The notes under the pieces were generated by a model. That model was not told the DNA's origin. It was given only the letters and a program-made list of their open reading frames with translations, and did no database searches. A stretch of 64,000 bases of DNA from Steromphala cineraria (lineage: Eukaryota > Mollusca > Gastropoda > Trochida > Trochidae): NCBI GenBank assembly GCA_916613615.1, contig OU744735.1, positions 54,514,082 to 54,578,081 of the forward strand. The letters are read 5' to 3'. Below are positions 50,207 to 61,280 of the stretch, one piece after another. How positions within the stretch are numbered: position 1 is the first letter of the stretch; the number at the start of each line of letters is the position of its first letter. A program made the translations under genes and the position numbers.

Positions 50207-51720
50207 ATTCAACTAAACGCGACTCGTTTAAATACACTACAGACAGTTCTCATCGAAATTACAAACTGAGTGACAATGGGAAAACAGCGAAGGGAATATG
50301 GTTTCTAAACTACCACGAAGAAATCAATTTCTTAATTAATTTAAGTCTTTAGGACTGAAACTATTTTGACATTTTGTTAATTCATTTTATCGGCTCCACT
50401 CCAGTCAGCGAAGCAAGAAAACATCGTGTCAAGACCCAAATGGTGTTGGAGACGGTTGTGGCAGTGTGTTCACGCATAAAACGCTTTGAACAGCCTTGTC
50501 GGCTTGCTGGGTTGTTGAAACATGCCCCTGTATGTCCTAACTGCCATCTGACATTGATCTCGATAGACTTTTTAAGATGATACTTGGGAGTTGGGACCAT
50601 ATTTTGATATTCAGATTTTACAGACCTTATATATCCGACTTATCCGATATATCAACAGGATTCCATTAGCAGTTCAAGCTATTTTCCCTGGGTTTAGACT
50701 TTGATATGATAATAATATTATATATTAATTGCAATCAAATAAATCCTTTGGCATGTTTTACAACTATACTGTCGTTAATATAATTATGTAGTACGTTTGA
50801 ATAACAGAAAATGTATTTTTTCAAAAGGGTTAAATGCTTGTATGTACCAGACCGGCGTTATTTTCTCATTTAATATTCTGCATTATTACCCACGTGGTAC
50901 TTCGTAAAGGGGTTTCATAATAATGTGTTATGACACATATGGGTCATAACACCTAAAAGTGATTTGATTGGCTTGCGGTGAACTTTGACCGTGTCCGGAC
51001 TACTTTATTCATTCATAAAACGAACGAGTTTTCATTCACAAATTCGAATGGCACTGAGTGAGTCGGAGTCATTCTTCAAACTTTCAGTTTATCTTTTAAA
51101 TCTTCCGTACCGAGATGTTAAGGAATAAATCGGAGGGCAAAAGAATTACAACTAAATATCTTACTGATAACTCAAGGCTCATATAAACACAAAAGGGTTT
51201 AAATTCAGCACAATTTGATCACCGAATTTCATTAATTTGATCCATGTCGCTCCAAAATGACACAGACAGACATTGCTTGTTATCTATAAAATATAAAGAC
51301 AACTGAATATTCTTTAGACAACATTTCTTCAAAACAAAACGCGTTTGAACAATGATAAGCATCTTAAACTTACTTTGAAGGCGGTTGTTTACACAATTTG
51401 ACGAAAAGATACAGGCAAATGGCGGCCGTCATGTCATGCCGTTGATCAAAGAAAGATAACTCTGACTGTTCTCGCGCAGTGAGATATTATTTTCACGTAC
51501 GCTTCGTTCATGACTAAAGTGTTTATTACTTACATTTCACCAGACACTACGAATTAACGTAGGGTAGAATTGAGAAATGTGAATATTTGACGTCGTAACA
51601 GTATAATATTTGAGGCTGTGACGTGGTTTGATATTCATCCGCCGTTTCGTCTCTTTATAGGCAAAATAAAAAGTTATTTAAAAAAGGAATAAATCGTCTG
51701 AAATGCAAGTTGGTAATAAA
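50207..51720. other. Unassigned sequence
   Basis: No supported gene or repeat. The open frames on both strands at 50374-50600 overlap each other and have no recognised motif. Confidence 0.35.
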
Positions 51721-51871
51721 TAGGATACATAACTCGTTCCCCTTTCATATCAAGTTTATGTCCCTCGTGAAATAATTTTGTTTTGTCACTCGCCAAGGCT
51801 CGTGACAAAGCAAAATTATCTCACTAGGGACATAAACTTGATATGAAAGGGGAAACTCGTTAGATATCCTA
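51721..51871. repeat. Fold-back sequence, about 70-bp arms
   Basis: The left arm starts TAGGATACATAACTCGTTCC and the right arm ends GGAAACTCGTTAGATATCCT. The longest perfect core is CCCTTTCATATCAAGTTTAT. The centre holds TCACTCGCCAAGGCTCGTGA. It is similar in style to 20581-20717. Confidence 0.88.
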
Positions 51872-52002
51872 TAATTACAACATGTTTTAATCATGATGAA
51901 ATAACTTTTTTTTCAGAAGTCCCGCATGCTTATTCCTGGCCATGATCAATCACCTGCTCCCCTCGCATTGAGACTATCAGAGCTGTGTTGATTCCTTTCA
52001 CG

Positions 52003-52277
52003 TACACATATATATACACCTGTACACATATATATACACCTGTACAAATATATATATACACCTGTACACATATATATACACCTGTACACATATATATATA
52101 CACCTGTACACATATATATACACCTGTACACATATATATACACCTGTACACATATATATACACCTGTACACATATATATACACCTGTACACATATATATA
52201 CACCTGTACACATATATATATATACACCTGTACACATATATATATACACTTATACACATATATATACACCTGTACAT
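52003..52277. repeat. 20-bp tandem repeat, about 13 copies
   Basis: The unit ATATACACCTGTACACATAT repeats with small AT-length changes. Long open frames on both strands here are produced by the repeat and are not genes. Confidence 0.95.
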
Positions 52278-52845
52278 GCAAACAAGCTCCAACATAGTTA
52301 CACACATCAAGAGCATATTACATTACGTATGTTTGTGTGTGCATGATATGAGTGGCATGTATGAGGTTCGGCATCAGTACATGATGATTTCATTACACGT
52401 GAAAGGTAAGTAATTATATGTTCATCACAAGGCACTCAGTACGATGATCAAGCTTGAAGGTAGGTGAACCAATTATTTCAATTCTTGATTAAATGACATT
52501 TTGCCATTTGGCTATTTAAACCTTATGACGTTTTATATGAATTTATATGTTCTTTTGTCTTTTCAGTAGCGATCCCCTTCACCCCTTCACCGGGCTATCA
52601 TGTCTTCATTGAATCTAAACGTTATGTGAATGTAATACAAGCATGCCATCTTGATGTAGCCCTTTAGGTTGGGGCTGGGGTTAAGAGGGCTCTCTGTCTT
52701 GTTCATTTTTTGTATCATGATATTCAATGGGAATTGACATAGCACAATACAGACAGAGAGTCGGGGTATTCCATTGTAAAGTGTTCAACTCTCAAAAGAA
52801 CAAATTAGATTTGGATACATATTTTCTTATAAAGTTCACTTATAT

Positions 52846-53208
52846 ATGTTAGGTGAAAAAATACGATTGTCCGTCATTCTATTGATTTGCTGCGGTGATG
52901 TTCATCCCAATCCGGATCCCTTGTTACTCTCTCAGTCAGATTTGAACATTGTACATTTAAATGCATGTAGTTTAAAAGATAAGGTCGATGTTATAGGCAT
53001 AGAATTTAAAGATTGTGATGTTATTTGTATAACAGAAACCTGGTTGCATTCTGGTATTTTAGACGAAGATTTTTTAATTCCAGGTTTTCAGAAACCACTT
53101 AGAGAAGACAGATTAACAAGGGGAGGTGGAGTCGCAATTTATGTTAAGGCAAATCTTATTTGTAAACATATGATCTCTTTGTCGATGATGTCGATGAAGG
53201 ACGTGTAA
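52846..53208 (+). pseudogene. LINE endonuclease N-terminal fragment (CR1/L2-like)
   Basis: It starts with GDVHPNPDP, the typical opening of CR1/L2-like ORF2 proteins, then LNIVHLNACSLKDK, a CDVICITETWL motif (catalytic Glu of the APE-type endonuclease), a FLIPGFQ stretch, then RLTRGGGVAIYVK. All lie in one frame of 120 codons. It breaks off soon after, before the catalytic Asp/His motifs, so it is a truncated copy. The frame is intact where present, suggesting a fairly young insertion. Confidence 0.85.
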
Positions 53209-53347
53209 GTATCCATTCTAAATGTATTCATTTCAAGTAATTACATTATTTAAATTGTTATATATTATGATACGGTAATATAATAATGATAAATAATATT
53301 TCAATGTCCAAAATGTAAATGTAAATGTAACCTTTTCTGTTCTATAG

Positions 53348-54883
53348 GTTGAAGACGTTTGGCTCAACGCCCTGGCAGACATGCCCGACGACCCCCGCTG
53401 TCTACTGCAACTAGCAGACTACGTCACAGCCTACTGGATAGAGGGAGACGTACCCGTAGCTGCGTGGTACCACTTCCAGACCAACTAGCAGACTACGTCA
53501 CAACCTACTGGATAGAGGGAGACGTACCCGTAGCTGCGTGGAACCACTTCCAGACAAACTAGCAGACTACGTCACAACCTACTGGATAGAGGGAGACGTA
53601 CCCGTAGCTGCGTGGAACCACTTCCAGACAAACTAGCAGACTAGGTCACACCCTACTGGATAGAGGGAGACGTACCCGTAGCTGCGTGGAACCACTTCCA
53701 GACCAACTAGCAGACTACGTCACAACCTACTGGATAGAGGGAGACGTACCCGTAGCTGCGTGGTACCACTTCCAGACCAACTAGCAGACTACGTCACAAC
53801 CTACTGGATAGAGGGAGACGTACCCGTAGCTGCGTGGAACCACTTCCAGACCAACTAGCAGACTACGTCACAACCTACTGGATAGAGGGAGACGTACCCG
53901 TAGCTGCGTGGAACCACTTCCAGACCAACTAGCAGACTACGTCACAACCTACTGGATAGAGGGAGACGTACCCGTAGCTGCGTGGAACCACTTCCAGACC
54001 AACTAGCAGACTACGTCACAACCTACTGGATAGAGGGAGACGTACCCGTAGCTGCGTGGAACCACTTCCAGACCAACTAGCAGACTACGTCACAACCTAC
54101 TGGATAGAGGGAGACGTACCCGTAGCTGCGTGGTACCACTTCCAGACCAACTAGCAGACTACGTCACAACCTACTGGATAGAGGGAGACGTACCCGTAGC
54201 TGCGTGGAACCACTTCCAGACAAACTAGCAGACTACGTCACAACCTACTGGATAGAGGGAGACGTACCCGTAGCTGCGTGGTACCACTTCCAGACAAACT
54301 AGCAGACTACGTCACACCCTACTGGATAGAGGGAGACGTACCCGTAGCTGCGTGGAACCACTTCCTGACCAACTAGCAGACTACGTCACACCCTACTGGA
54401 TAAAGGGAGACGTACCCGTAGCTGCGTGGAACCACTTATAGACCAACTAGCAGACTACGTCACAACCTACTGGATAGAGGGAGACGTACCCGTAGCTGCG
54501 TGGAACCACTTCCAGACCAACTAGCAGACTACGTCACAACCTACTGGATAGAGGGAGACGTACCCGTAGCTGCGTGGAACCACTTCCAGACCACCGGCCC
54601 CAGGACCAACAACCACCTAGAAGGCTGGCATGGCCGACTCAAGAAGATTGTGACCAAAGCGCATCCAAATGTGTTTGAGATGCTTGCCTTTCTGCGGAAA
54701 GAACACAAACTTAATGAAATTAAACTTGTGCAGTATGGCGCAGGGCAGCGACTACCTCCCAAAAAGAAGAAATACTGCAACACCAATTCCAGAATAGGCA
54801 CTCTGAAGCAAAGCCTGCAGAATTGCACCATGAGTGTGTATGTGTATGCGGACACAGTGTCTCACCCGATGAAGGTTCAATAA
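53348..54883 (+). pseudogene. MULE-like protein C-terminal exon broken by a 74-bp tandem repeat
   Basis: The likely exon begins after TTCTATAG at 53340-53347. Its first 45 codons include VEDVWLNALADMP and GDVPVAAWYHFQTN, then reach a TAG at 53486, at the first repeat junction. The last unit (54519-54592) continues in the same absolute frame into TGPRTNNHLEGWHGRLKK and AHPNVFEMLAFLRKEHK, ending at the TAA at 54881. The PRTNN(H)xEGWH segment is typical of C-termini of MULE-type transposase-derived proteins. Extra repeats add 1110 bases, divisible by 3, yet internal stops remain. An AATAAA overlaps the stop. The upstream catalytic part is not in the window. The alternative is that the array is spliced out; this is unproven. 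Confidence 0.7.
53409..54592 (+). repeat. 16 exact-length 74-bp tandem repeats inside an exon
   Basis: Units begin AACTAGCAGACTACGTCACA. Starts at 53409 and 54519 differ by exactly 15 x 74. Variants are single bases only (GGAACC or GGTACC, ACCA or ACAA). Each unit is a copy of coding sequence from the surrounding exon, so the array arose by tandem duplication of exon DNA. Confidence 0.95.
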
Positions 54884-55394
54884 ATGAAATGTTATGTACG
54901 TGATTGTAGTGTCTATTGTGTATATATTTGTATAAAAATAAATGTATTTGTATGTATGTATGGTTTCATGAAACTGATGGAACTCATATTATTATAGGCC
55001 ATGAGGCTGAAACATTCTGTATGAAACTGTCGCTGCTGCGAATAAATACATACCTGTATGAAAACGAACGTATCATCATTCATTTTACTAACATTCACAA
55101 ACATTTGCGTTTTTCATTCAATTACCAGTCCACAATTTAGTTTCACCCATATGGTGAGATATCTCTATTTTGCCGCTAGGGCAATCTGCCGGAACCCCAG
55201 GATATTGGCGTTATAGAACAAAGGCTAATTCAGGTATTTGAGCTGCCTCTGTGGGGAGAGAATGTGTATCCCTTTGAATCTCCCACTATATCATTCAATA
55301 AATGTGGGGGAATTTGAGTTTCAATTTTCTTTTCGATATGAACGTTCACAACAATCCGTGTAGGCATTGTTCTCTGTAGGCATTATTAACCCTA
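54884..55394. other. Downstream of the MULE-like exon
   Basis: A second AATAAA lies near 54936. The stretch near 55243-55262 (CTGCCTCTGTGGGGAGAGAA) repeats one near 30160. No gene is supported. Confidence 0.4.
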
Positions 55395-56236
55395 ACCGAT
55401 AATTACGCAAGTCCTTCTCATTGTCATCCTTAATAGCGCCAGCTGCTTGATAACAAGTCCTTCTTGTTGTCAACCTTGATAGCGCCAGCTGCTTGATAAT
55501 AAGTCATTCACAATGTCATCCTTAATAGCGCCAGCTGCTTGATAACAAGTCCTTCACATTGTCATCCTTAATAGCGCCAGCTGCTTGATAATAAGTTCTT
55601 CTCATTGTCATCCTTAATAGCGCCAGCTGCTTGATAACAAGTCCTTCACATTGTCATCCTTAATAGCGCCAGCTGCTTGATAACAAGTCCTTCTCATTGT
55701 CATCCTCAATAGCGCCAGCTGCTTGATAACAAGTCCTTCTCGTTGTCATCCTTAATAGCGCCAGCTGCTTGATAACAAGTCCTTCTCATTGTCATCCTTA
55801 ATAGCGCCAGCTGCTTGATAACAAGTCCTTCTCGTTGTCATCCTTAATAGCGCCAGCTGCTTGATAACAAGTCCTTCTCATTGTCATCCTTAATAGCGCC
55901 AGCTGCTTGATAACAAGTCCTTCTCATTGTCATCCTTGATAGCGCCAGCTGCTTGATAACAAGTCCTTCTCATTGTCATCCTTGATAGCGCCAGCTGCTT
56001 GATAATAAGTCCTTCTCATTGTCATCCTTAATAGCGCCAGCTACTTGATAACAAATCCTTCTCATTGTCATCCTTAATAGCGCCAGCTGCTTGATAACAA
56101 ATCCTTCACATTGTCATCCTCAATAGCGCCAGCTGCTTGATAACAAGTCCTTCACATTGTCATCCTTAATAGCGCCAGCTACTTGATAACAAGTCCTTCA
56201 CATTGTCATCCTTAATAGCGCCAGCTACTTGATAAC
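55395..56236. repeat. 46-bp minisatellite, about 18 copies
   Basis: The unit contains TAATAGCGCCAGCTGCTTGA and GTCCTTCTCATTGTCATCC. Substitutions (CTCATT or CACATT, GATAGC or AATAGC) are scattered across copies. It is flanked by unique AT-rich sequence. Confidence 0.95.
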
Positions 56237-57812
56237 GTAAGTTTTATATGTTTACTAAGCTGTCCAATATTTGCTTTAACTACAACATTTATTGTGGCTA
56301 CTCACAGCCTGCTCTTTTATGACATTATTGATATATTAATGATAATTGATTAATTAAACATATAAAAATGATAATCCCAATATTTCATACATCTTCATCC
56401 TTATCGGTATTGCACCACCAAATGAACACATTATTGAAACTTTGCACAAAAAAAATTTCACAACATTTACGTCCACTTCAAAAACCGATTAGGGAAGTAT
56501 GATATGCTTCAGGCGTCAATCTTATTGTTACCATGATCAGTGTACCGGTTTATCTCATGTTTAACATTAACTATAAAAAGCTCGACGTATTATCGATTGA
56601 CAGTCGAGTGATTCCCTTGAAAGAAAATGTTCCAATAATTCAATGTTTAAACAAAAGCAGAGTGATAATAGAAACGTTCTTTAGCAAGCATCTTTGTTTT
56701 AGCCGGCGCTCGGAAAGAAATTCGATAAAGTAAATAGTAAGTGTTTTATATTGCGTAAAGGAAGGTGGCGATAGATGAAGATGGATTAGCGCGTATAAGA
56801 ACTTAGCCTGTCTCTGTATTCAAAATCTTAGAGGAAGGTTACTTATAGAGTCTAGAACAAGTGGCAAGCCAATGTATAAGCACACGGAATTCTATTTTCA
56901 ATTAAATTCCCAAAAGAAAAACATTGATAAAAAGATGTTATTTAGGAGGATTTTCCAAATATTACTCAGTTCTACAAGGTATGAATTTAGAAAAATCCGT
57001 AAGTGTTGATCCAGCTGAGATTTGATTTCTACAGCAATTAGCGCTCATATGCCGTTTTGAATGTACAATTCCTCCAGAGCAATGATGTAGGTAGCGCTTT
57101 GAGTTTTGTAGCACCGCCATTAAAATATCCTCATAATTATTATAACTCTATAACCACAGCCAATGAAATCCAGCAATAAAGGCATTTTAGCATTGGATGA
57201 CAGGACCAATGCAATCTAAATAAATTTAGATCAACAGGCTTCATATTAGGTCATAGTATCGCATGACATGATTTACAACCTCTTGATCTAAATTTATTTA
57301 GATTGATCAACAGAATGACATAATATAAAACATGTTGATCTAAATTTATTAAGATTTGGATCACTGAGTTCTAGATGTTTGTTTCCAGCTTCATGCATAA
57401 CAACATTCCGATTGTAGAAAGTTTCATACTGAACAGTCAACACACACATATAATTACAAAATGATTTTGTTACACTAATTTCCGCGAGTCTGATTGGACG
57501 AGAGCGCTCAAAAACCTGCTGCCATTTCTCGATAAATTCTGAAAAATTTGCAACCATACCATGTGCATTCATTCCTTGTGACGTCACAATCACCTGACGC
57601 AATAGTTCGGTTTTGACAGTTGCGAGTTACGTTCTGTTGCAAAGACAGATATAACATATCTTATCACTTCCCACCTGCGTTTGTAACAAGTAAATACATT
57701 CTTCTCCCTAAAACAGAAAGGCTGCATTTTAATAACAATTTCACGACATTGATGACAGATTATTTGAATATAATTAGGAAAAACTTTGTTAAAATGTTGA
57801 TTTTGTAATTAT
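56237..57812. repeat. Unassigned sequence with short palindromic copies at 57205-57360
   Basis: Three copies of AAATTTA-centred palindromes of the type GATCTAAATTTATTTAGAT lie within 150 bases, with ATGACA-rich spacers. No gene is supported. Confidence 0.55.
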
Positions 57813-57984
57813 AAGGATTGTTTTACATGTTTTGTGCCTCTATCGATGTATAACAGCAACAAATTGTATAAAATCGCTAACAGCAACAAATTTTGTATAA
57901 AATCGCTACGCTACGCTACGCGATTTTATACAATTTGTTGATGTTATACATCGATAGAGGCACAAAACATGTAAAACAATCCTT
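57813..57984. repeat. Fold-back sequence with internal duplication
   Basis: The outer arm AAGGATTGTTTTACATGTTT pairs with the right end. Near the centre a 27-base segment with ACAGCAACAAATTGTATAAA is duplicated on the left arm only, next to CGCTACGCTACGCTACGCG. Replication slippage at the hairpin tip is a reasonable explanation. Confidence 0.88.
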
Positions 57985-58400
57985 AAAAATAACAGGCTTT
58001 TAGCGAAACGAGGCATTTGGTCTGATAGATATCAGGATATCGTGAAAGCTCCTGGGATACCAAAACGCTGAGAGTAGCAGAGTAGCAATATATAGCAATA
58101 GATTAATGTGGCGGGATGTTATTGTTAAGATTGTTAATTGTAATCTCTGTGGTGAACTTTTGCGTTGTAAATGCGAAAGTGCCAATCACAGTCTACGAAG
58201 ACGGTGTGAATTTGGACAATGTGTGTTGGAGACAAAAGCACACTACTTTGGGTATAATGTAGCTTTGTCTACATGAACTTTTATCATTCAAAAACATCAA
58301 AATATTATTACCAAAACATCACTGATTTAGGACTTTTAGGGCTATGCAGTTTTTACATTATACATGCACATGTGAGGAAAATGCTTTTGGATGATAACTA

Positions 58401-58482
58401 AATCTCACCCTCGTGTCTTCTGATATCAAATATATCAACACTCGTTCATACATTTAATATCAGAAGACACTTGGGTGAGATT
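58401..58482. repeat. Hairpin with 26-bp arms
   Basis: AATCTCACCCTCGTGTCTTC on the left mirrors GAAGACACTTGGGTGAGATT on the right with two mismatches and a loop of about 30 bases. Confidence 0.85.
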
Positions 58483-58914
58483 CTCTATTTATTCACACAA
58501 TCAGTAGGCGATGTATTTTGATAACTTCATTCAGCATTCCCTTTTACATTCACAATTATAATTAATGCATGAGCTTTATTTCTAAGTGCAATAAGATACT
58601 ACATGTATAGTTTGTACCATTTCCTTCTGTAAAGCCGTATGAATATATATATATATACAAACTCTAGGGTGTCTCCTCCCAAAGACCTAGTATCTTAAAC
58701 CTCCACCACGATCACACCATATATTTCCAGCAATTCTGAAAAACGATCTTGTCTTTGTTTCCATATAAACAAGAATATCGATTGATAATTGTTTGTAATT
58801 ATTACCCAATAAGGCTGGTTTTGCCTCCTGTCCTTTTGCCCAGGACCAATGAACTAATTCCGATGTTCACATTCTCAAATCGTTCTCGTACCGTCTAAGC
58901 TTACATCAGTTTAA

Positions 58915-59274
58915 AGGGGCAGTAGCACGTTTTTAGGGGGAATATAAGGTGATGTCAGGAAAATATAAAAATTAATGGTCCAAATTGAAAGACAATGTAT
59001 TTAAACTAAATGGAGCAGTTATAATTCAAATATATAATGTAAAGTTTAGCCATGCGATTCCGTTTTCTTACACAAAAGGAATTAAAGGTGTTCACACAAA
59101 AATGGCCGCCAGTGGATTTTATGTGAATCTTCATACTTTGTCCTCTGACTATGGATGATTGGCTAGTGTAATGGGATTTTTGACACTGTCAAAATAGTAC
59201 ATTAAGCATTAACTTACAATTGTAAGTGAAAATTTTAAAATATAGAATTATCAAAAAAACGTGCTACTGCCCCT
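58915..59274 (-). mobile_element. 360-bp MITE with TTAA target site, copy 2
   Basis: Its length and ends are the same as in 30477-30836, in reverse orientation, with TTAA at 58911-58914 and 59275-59278. The interiors are related but diverged. Confidence 0.88.
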
Positions 59275-59278
59275 TTAA

Positions 59279-60269
59279 GGAGATATGACTTAGAGAGATA
59301 ACATTTAGAGTACATACACAAGTAACATACATTGACAGGGACATTAGTTACGAAAAATGAAAGCTTTTGGAACTTCATGGCTGAAGTATTGTCACCTAAC
59401 ACCTAACAATAATTAAAGCATGCTCTATTTCGTTGTGTTTAACCTATTAATCATGTGAATTCACCTTTGTTCGTAGGAAAATCCATAACCGTTTCTTGTC
59501 AGCTAACGTAAGCTTCCTTTCTTTTTTAAAAATTCTAAAACATATTGATAGTTCTCCCGGGGGAAGTAATGCATTATATTATTCACAATGCTGACCACGT
59601 CCCTTGTCTATTGAAGCGAGAATTGTAAATGGATTAGCTCCTACCATACTTCATGTAATGGTTGATTGCCACATCGTCATCATGACCGACATTCATCACA
59701 AAGATAACAAACAAAACATTAAACATTCGTTGGAATTTGATATGACTACTGAGTGGTTCCGCTTTAATGATGTTGAACATGCATCGAATCCTCCTGTCAG
59801 GGTGTTTGCTTACATGATGTATCCATGCTAGCTGGATTAATCACGTCACTACAAGCTCCAGGTAGGATTATGGTTGTCCATTTTAACTTTAAGTGCTTTT
59901 TAACCTTAAAGAATCGTTTTTCATCTTTAAACTGCTTTTTCATTTGTTTAAACGTAAAGCAATAGTAATTTCGATGGAGTTAATGTTACTTCATAATAAT
60001 ATAGCTTACCATGTATAAAGTCTTGTTTACAATATTTTTGACTTTAAGGGATAGTAATTTCGATGGAGTTAATGTTAATTCATAATGATATAGTTGTCCA
60101 TGTTAAAAGTGTTGTTTCAAATATGTTTAACTTTAAGAAACAGTCATTTGATGGAGTTAGTGTAAATGAAGAACATTGATAAGAAACAAAGCGCAATATA
60201 AGGCTCCCCACCCTAACTTGGATTTCCACCCAGAAGCTGACCACTTCTACATATTGCTAATGATTTAGT
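59279..60269. other. Unassigned sequence
   Basis: A 75-codon frame at 59604-59831 has no recognised domain. A loose duplication around GGGATAGTAATTTCGATGGA at 59960-60110 is present. Confidence 0.35.
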
Positions 60270-60775
60270 CCCCAGGTCCGCCTATTGACAGGGAGTCGTG
60301 GGTAGCAGGACCACTTCAACATATCTAGTCCCCAGGTCCGCCTATTGACAGGGAGTCGTGGGTGGCAGGACCACTTCAACATATTTAGTCCCAAGGTCCG
60401 CGGGTGGCAGAACCACTTCAACATATCTAGTCCCCGGGTCCGCCTATTGACAGGGAGTCGTGGGTAGCAGGACCACTTCAACATATCTAGTCCCCGGGTC
60501 CGCCTATTGACAGGGAGTCCTGGGTAGCAGGACCACTTCAACATATCTAGTCCCCAGGTCCGCCTCTTGACAGGGAGTCCTGGGTAGCAGGACCACTTCA
60601 ACATATCTAGTCCCCAGGTCCGCCTATTGACAGGGAGTTGTGGGTGGCAGGACCACTTCAACATATCTAGTCCCCAGGTCCGCCTATTGACAGGGAGTCG
60701 TGGGTGGCAGGACCACTTCAACATATCTAGTCCCCAGGTCCGCCTATTGACAGGGAGTCCTGGGTGGCAGGACCA
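60270..60775. repeat. 60-bp minisatellite, about 8.5 copies
   Basis: The unit contains AGTCCCCAGGTCCGCCTATT and GCAGGACCACTTCAACATAT. One unit near 60390 has lost about 16-18 bases. Because 60 is divisible by 3, the minus strand shows an apparent 155-codon frame of 20-residue repeats. This is taken as an artefact. Confidence 0.95.
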
Positions 60776-61099
60776 CTCTCCGCAGGACGGGTTTCAAATC
60801 CCACCAAGACTGTGGCAAAGTTGTGACCTTTCGCAGATTGGTCAGTTGTCAATAAGGTTTGTGTGATTTCTACACTCGAATCGATCGATATTTATTAAAT
60901 GCACCATACCGGTTTTTTATGGTTCATATGTCCAACCTGTACACCCATCCTCCCCAACACCATAATATGATGCAAATGGTATTTCCATAGACGTTAAAAC
61001 ATCTTATTTTGTAAAAGTAGTTTCGTAACCCTGGACACAACTGAACTGCGCCTCCCAAATGTAAATAACCAAATGTCTTAGAGATGTATACTAGCATAA
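60776..61099. other. Short unique segment
   Basis: Nothing recognised between the minisatellite and the next hairpin. Confidence 0.35.
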
Positions 61100-61232
61100 A
61101 ATAATGCTGAGGAATATATGGATGACAACTTCTTTGTTCATTGTATGCGACGAGAACGACACAAGAATCTGTGTCGAAACGTCGCATACAATGAACAAAG
61201 AAGTTGTCATCCATATATTCCTCAGCATTATT
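61100..61232. repeat. Hairpin with perfect 52-bp arms and inner stem
   Basis: AATAATGCTGAGGAATATAT is exactly mirrored on the right. The loop itself can fold (CGACACAAGAATCTGTGTCG). TATACTAGCATAA lies just left of the hairpin and again at about 61268, which may mark a duplicated insertion site with about 35 bases of extra sequence. Confidence 0.9.
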
Positions 61233-61280
61233 GTCATCCCATCTTCTAAAATGCCTCTCAAAGAAGTTATACTAGCATAA

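Noticed and set aside
51930..52413. Long open frames rich in Tyr, Ile, Cys and Val on both strands
   Set aside because: They are translations of a 20-bp AT-rich tandem repeat in several frames at once, so they are not evidence for coding.
55395..56236. CRISPR-like regular array
   Set aside because: Units are contiguous 46-bp tandem copies without unique spacers, and the genome is eukaryotic.
59604..59831. 75-codon plus-strand frame
   Set aside because: No domain, no signal peptide and no convincing splice acceptor.
60257..60724. 155-codon minus-strand frame of 20-residue repeats
   Set aside because: It is produced by a 60-bp minisatellite whose unit is divisible by three. No domain, and the neighbouring sequence gives no exon signals.
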